From NCBI GenBank assembly GCA_021325255.1, contig JAJPHP010000058.1:62001-126000 (forward strand): DNA of 64,000 nucleotides, in the 5' to 3' direction. Below are positions 61,220 to 64,000 of the stretch, piece by piece. How positions within the stretch are numbered: position 1 is the first letter of the stretch; each line of letters begins with the position of its first letter. This DNA comes from Nitrososphaerota archaeon. Its GTDB lineage: Archaea > Thermoproteota > Nitrososphaeria > Nitrososphaerales > CADDZS01. A model generated the notes under the pieces. The model had not been told where the DNA came from, made no database searches, and was given only the letters and a program-made list of their open reading frames with translations. A program made the translations under genes and the position numbers.

Positions 61220-62086
61220 ATGAGTAGTGGAGAAGCAGAGTCTGATACCTTCGAGAACCAATCTGAGGACGAGAACCGTAGCGATAATGTCGAAGAACAC
61301 CTGAAATCTATCGATCTCATGTCAAACGCTGACGCCGTAATGTCACATTGGCAGGTCTCGCAGGCGTTCATGCGTATGGCAAAGAGGGCGAAGAAGAAGG
61401 AGATAAGAGGAGCATTCCTCGAGGCTGAGCAGAGAATCATAACCAACCTCTTTCAGATGCTCTCTGAGAGTCAGCTCAACACGCGAAGACAGGATAGCAA
61501 GGCAATTCACTCCCCAATCCTCAAGGACAGACCTCACGAAATCGCGAGGCTCGCCGAGTGCTTCCCGAGGTCTGTGGCCTCAATATTTCTTCATTCCAGG
61601 TCGTGGAATGCAAGGCTAGTATGTCACAAGTGTCAAAAGTACGTGGCGCTGTCCGAGCTTACTATCCTAGATCTGTGCGCAAAGCATCACGAGTGCGTTG
61701 CGGTTCACTGCAAGCCCGGAGCAGACGAAATACAAAAGTTACCGGACCCCGTCTCGATAATCGAGTCGTACAAGCGCTACGCGATCATGAGGAGCGAGAC
61801 AGATTGGAGCGGCGAGAGAAATCACGAGACGCTTTTCATTCATACGATGTACGACGACCCTTCCTACAACAGGTCCACCATTGAGACTCTGGTCGATAAC
61901 AGATCGCTCGTCTTTGACGAACAGAGTACGCAGGAGAGCGAGGATGCTGTGGAGGCCCAAGACGATGAAGGAAAACAAGACGGGGGACGCCCCCTTTCCC
62001 CTCATTTCTCGAGGAATCAGGCCCATTCTTCGCCCTCGAGGAACCGGAACATCTCTGATTATCCAAGTTACAGCGGAGAGAGGTGA
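61220..62086 (+). CDS. Hypothetical protein with a cysteine/histidine cluster
   Basis: A 288-residue protein. The N-terminus is acidic and disordered, then helical (SHWQVSQAFMRMAKRAKKKE). A Cys/His cluster in the middle (CHKCQKYVALSE, then CAKHHECVAVHC) could bind zinc. The C-terminal 60 residues are disordered and overlap a second reading frame that seems to encode a real protein. No family recognised. Leaderless promoter as above. Confidence 0.55.
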   Translation: MSSGEAESDTFENQSEDENRSDNVEEHLKSIDLMSNADAVMSHWQVSQAFMRMAKRAKKKEIRGAFLEAEQRIITNLFQMLSESQLNTRRQDSKAIHSPILKDRPHEIARLAECFPRSVASIFLHSRSWNARLVCHKCQKYVALSELTILDLCAKHHECVAVHCKPGADEIQKLPDPVSIIESYKRYAIMRSETDWSGERNHETLFIHTMYDDPSYNRSTIETLVDNRSLVFDEQSTQESEDAVEAQDDEGKQDGGRPLSPHFSRNQAHSSPSRNRNISDYPSYSGER

Positions 62087-62360
62087 GCGTACCAAAATAA
62101 CGTGGGCTGCTAGTCCTAACAAATACTCACACAGGTGTTTTGGAAAAATACGCAAAATCTTCGAGAGGACTGGTGTTCTGCTCACCCACGATGAGATAAC
62201 GTATCTTTGCGAATACCTGTGGAAGTGCCAGAACGCGGACGAGTTCTATTCGAGAATGGGCCTGATGTCCACCGATGAGCTCAAGGAGTGGGCGAGAAAG
62301 GCAAGAAGAAAGAAGAACGGCATAATGTCAGAGGAAGCCTTGGAGACACTGTACGCCTAA
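61965..62360 (+). CDS. Overlapping hypothetical protein, possible frameshift partner
   Basis: A 131-residue frame starting inside the previous gene, overlapping it by 122 nt in the +1 frame. The C-terminal part (GVLLTHDEITYLCEYLWKC, ADEFYSRMGLMSTDELKEWA) is well-formed and helical, like a small domain. The N-terminal 45 residues look unstructured. It is either a coupled second gene or the true C-terminus of the first, joined by a frameshift. Confidence 0.45.
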   Translation: MKENKTGDAPFPLISRGIRPILRPRGTGTSLIIQVTAERGERTKITWAASPNKYSHRCFGKIRKIFERTGVLLTHDEITYLCEYLWKCQNADEFYSRMGLMSTDELKEWARKARRKKNGIMSEEALETLYA

Positions 62361-62639
62361 CTTGGACCAAATCGATGGCTTTCTTATCACGTAAATCTCC
62401 TACTTTGCACGGATCTGCTTGCTAGACTTGCGATGCATATAGAGGAGAATTCTTTTCTTCTACATGATAAGGTGAGATAAAGTCAATTTCTTATGATCAA
62501 TATTAAGCCAGCGCTTTACGTACCTTCTGGTTTAGAAAGCACGTACAGTTCTTCTAAATCAAATTGCCTTCTGTGTCTTTTAACAATGAGTCCCTTATAG
62601 TAGGTTTAGAGGAATGCCTGGGAGGGAAAGAGATTCGAT

Positions 62640-62930
62640 TTGGCAATTGATGTGGGGCCGCTGAGTTATCTGGTAGTGGTGATTCTTCTTTTCTTTGATG
62701 GATTGATCTTCGGAGTTGCGGCGAGAAAAGGTGCAATGTCTATAGTCCTGATAATTGTGGGAATTCTTCTGGCCAGTTTCATCGGACTAAGCATCCCATT
62801 CCTGAATTCGGGTAGCTTAATTACTCAACTTGAAACTTTCATCGCAAACGCTGCGACTAGATTCGGCCAGATTATCTACGCCTTCCCGATACTGTGGATA
62901 ATTGGTTTCATCGTAGGCCTTTTCGTGTAA
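62640..62930 (+). CDS. Small three-helix membrane protein
   Basis: A 96-residue protein with three hydrophobic stretches (LSYLVVVILLFFDGLIFGVA, MSIVLIIVGILLASFIGLSI, IIYAFPILWIIGFIVGLFV). TTG start with a GGGAGGGAAAG purine-rich site about 10 nt upstream. Function unknown. Confidence 0.55.
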   Translation: MAIDVGPLSYLVVVILLFFDGLIFGVAARKGAMSIVLIIVGILLASFIGLSIPFLNSGSLITQLETFIANAATRFGQIIYAFPILWIIGFIVGLFV

Positions 62931-63110
62931 CTACGTATTGCATCCGGAGTCAGGAAGTAGAGAAGCGACTCTCCTCTCCGCCCTTTCTACTCCGGAACAA
63001 GTCAAAATAACATTTCGCGAGATTGAGAGAGTCTCGCTGTCTTTTCGGAAAGTTCGGAATAGCATTAAGTAAAGCTAGGCTCGCTGTTTCCCCAGTTCAA
63101 AGGAGAGCTG

Positions 63111-63545
63111 TTGAAAGTTTCTTTGGAAAGCGGCGAAAAGAAAGGGCTCGGCAAAATCTTTCTTGCCGGGAAGGAGATGGTTTGGGGGAAGGGCGCTGTA
63201 GCAGGGGGCTTTGTTTTCCTCTCCGGCGCAGAGGGGCGCGATGATAAGACAAACGTCCCGGTAAGTGGAATAAAGGCGCAAACCGAGCTTGCGCTTGAAC
63301 GGATCAGGGAAAGACTTGAGGAAGCGGGAACCAGTCTCGAGAATGTTGTCAAATTTGTATGGTATCTGTCGGACAGGTCTCAGGAACAGGCTTTCTACGA
63401 TGCGAGGGATGGGTGGCTCGCGAAAAATGCCCCAAATCTGTTCAAGGAAAGATCCTACGCTTCCACGCTGCTGATTGTTGGTCTCGCAAGATACGACATG
63501 CTTGTAGAGATTGACTGTATCGCTTACGTACCGAGACGCGAATAG
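63111..63545 (+). CDS. RidA/YjgF-family protein, second copy
   Basis: A 144-residue Rid-fold protein: VAGGFVFLSGAEGRD, ALERIRERLEEAGTSLENVV, VKFVWYLSDRS and MLVEIDCIAYVP. The canonical RidA arginine is again not at its usual place (YASTLLIV instead of PARS-VEV). The start is TTG, preceded by AAAGGAG with good spacing. It lies upstream of an MmgE/PrpD gene, a pairing seen in catabolic loci. Confidence 0.8.
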   Translation: MKVSLESGEKKGLGKIFLAGKEMVWGKGAVAGGFVFLSGAEGRDDKTNVPVSGIKAQTELALERIRERLEEAGTSLENVVKFVWYLSDRSQEQAFYDARDGWLAKNAPNLFKERSYASTLLIVGLARYDMLVEIDCIAYVPRRE

Positions 63546-63827
63546 AAATACTACTCGAGCGGATTTGCACGGCGTGCTATTCCAATGGATTCTGATGTCT
63601 TCTTAGAGAAGATAGTTGCTTCTCGATTACTTAGGAGGTCAGCAATTTCACTCTTCGATCATATTCTTTGTTTCTCTAACATACTATCTTTAACTATCTC
63701 TTAGTGTTCTAGCATTTCTCAGTTTCACGGAGTGATTTCAGGCACCCGTAGTAGGAGATCAGAGGATAAGCATGAGTTCAACAGCGCAAATTGTCCAAAA
63801 GAGACGACAGAAAATCCCAGGACTACC

Positions 63828-64000
63828 TTGGCCCACAGCCGCGCAACAGCTTGCTATATTGTTGAATCGACGTTCGAAGATATGAACGCAGAGTCGCTAG
63901 CGCAGCTCAAGATCAGAGTCCTTGACTCTGTCGGGTGCTGCATCGGCGCAATCGATGCTGCTACGACACGGGTGATCCGCGAGTAGGTCGAAGAGTTCGG
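63828..64000 (+). pseudogene. MmgE/PrpD family, 5' part; in-frame TAG; cut by window end
   Basis: The frame MAHSRATACYIVESTFEDMN, then LAQLKIRVLDSVGCCIGAID, is the N-terminal helical domain of MmgE/PrpD proteins (2-methylcitrate dehydratase, immune-responsive gene 1 and related isomerases or dehydratases). The frame stops at TAG (63984-63986) but continues VEEFG, as the family does. One C-to-T change of a Gln codon would explain it. Start TTG at 63828 is favoured; the frame is open upstream to 63732. The rest lies outside the window, so I cannot say whether the gene is dead. Confidence 0.6.

Overview
The window looks like chromosomal DNA of an archaeon. Several genes have TATA-like boxes centred about 23-29 nt before the start codon, so their transcripts would be leaderless or nearly so, and GTG and TTG starts are common. 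The proteins fit as well: F420/LLM-type oxidoreductases, one-domain archaeal winged-helix regulators, a PAC2 proteasome-chaperone homologue, SPFH and zinc-ribbon proteins, Tat- or anchor-tethered binding proteins with Ser/Thr-rich linkers, and PMT and GT87 glycosyltransferases. A mesophilic or soil-type relative of Nitrososphaerota (Thaumarchaeota) without visible ammonia-oxidation genes is my best guess, but I cannot test it phylogenetically. No rRNA, tRNA or CRISPR array was found.

Region 1 (0-22 kb) is a dense catabolic island. It holds an ACMSD-like amidohydrolase, a hydantoinase/acetone-carboxylase-type trio (1256-5615), a flavin split-barrel protein, two paralogous nitrilase-fold amidases around a maleate-isomerase/arylmalonate-decarboxylase homologue, an M24 creatinase/prolidase-like enzyme, a complete LIV-type ABC importer, four LLM oxidoreductases, a class A flavin monooxygenase and a RidA protein. 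Together they suggest uptake and stepwise breakdown of a nitrogen-containing, probably cyclic, substrate. RidA and MmgE/PrpD homologues return at the right edge of the window.

Region 2 (22-36.6 kb) is accessory DNA. It has a DUF5343-like protein, secreted and membrane proteins of unknown function, and a divergent regulator/zinc-ribbon pair sharing an inverted repeat. It also has an integrated element of about 4.8 kb (roughly 27.35-32.1 kb). That element carries a P-loop replication ATPase, iteron-like repeats at the ATPase start, a stand-alone primase-type winged helix, small overlapping ORFs and a tyrosine integrase broken by one in-frame TGA. A secreted Ser/Thr-rich protein and a polytopic membrane protein follow.

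Region 3 (36-64 kb) is housekeeping and surface biology: an HTH regulator, PAC2, an orphan dipeptide-type binding protein, an ABC-2 exporter, an SPFH/zinc-ribbon/coiled-coil cluster, sirtuin, MaoC, GNAT, malic enzyme, an MFS transporter with a 22-bp palindrome upstream, two membrane glycosyltransferases, a rhomboid protease and many small zinc-binding or membrane proteins. The window ends inside an MmgE/PrpD gene that has an in-frame TAG.
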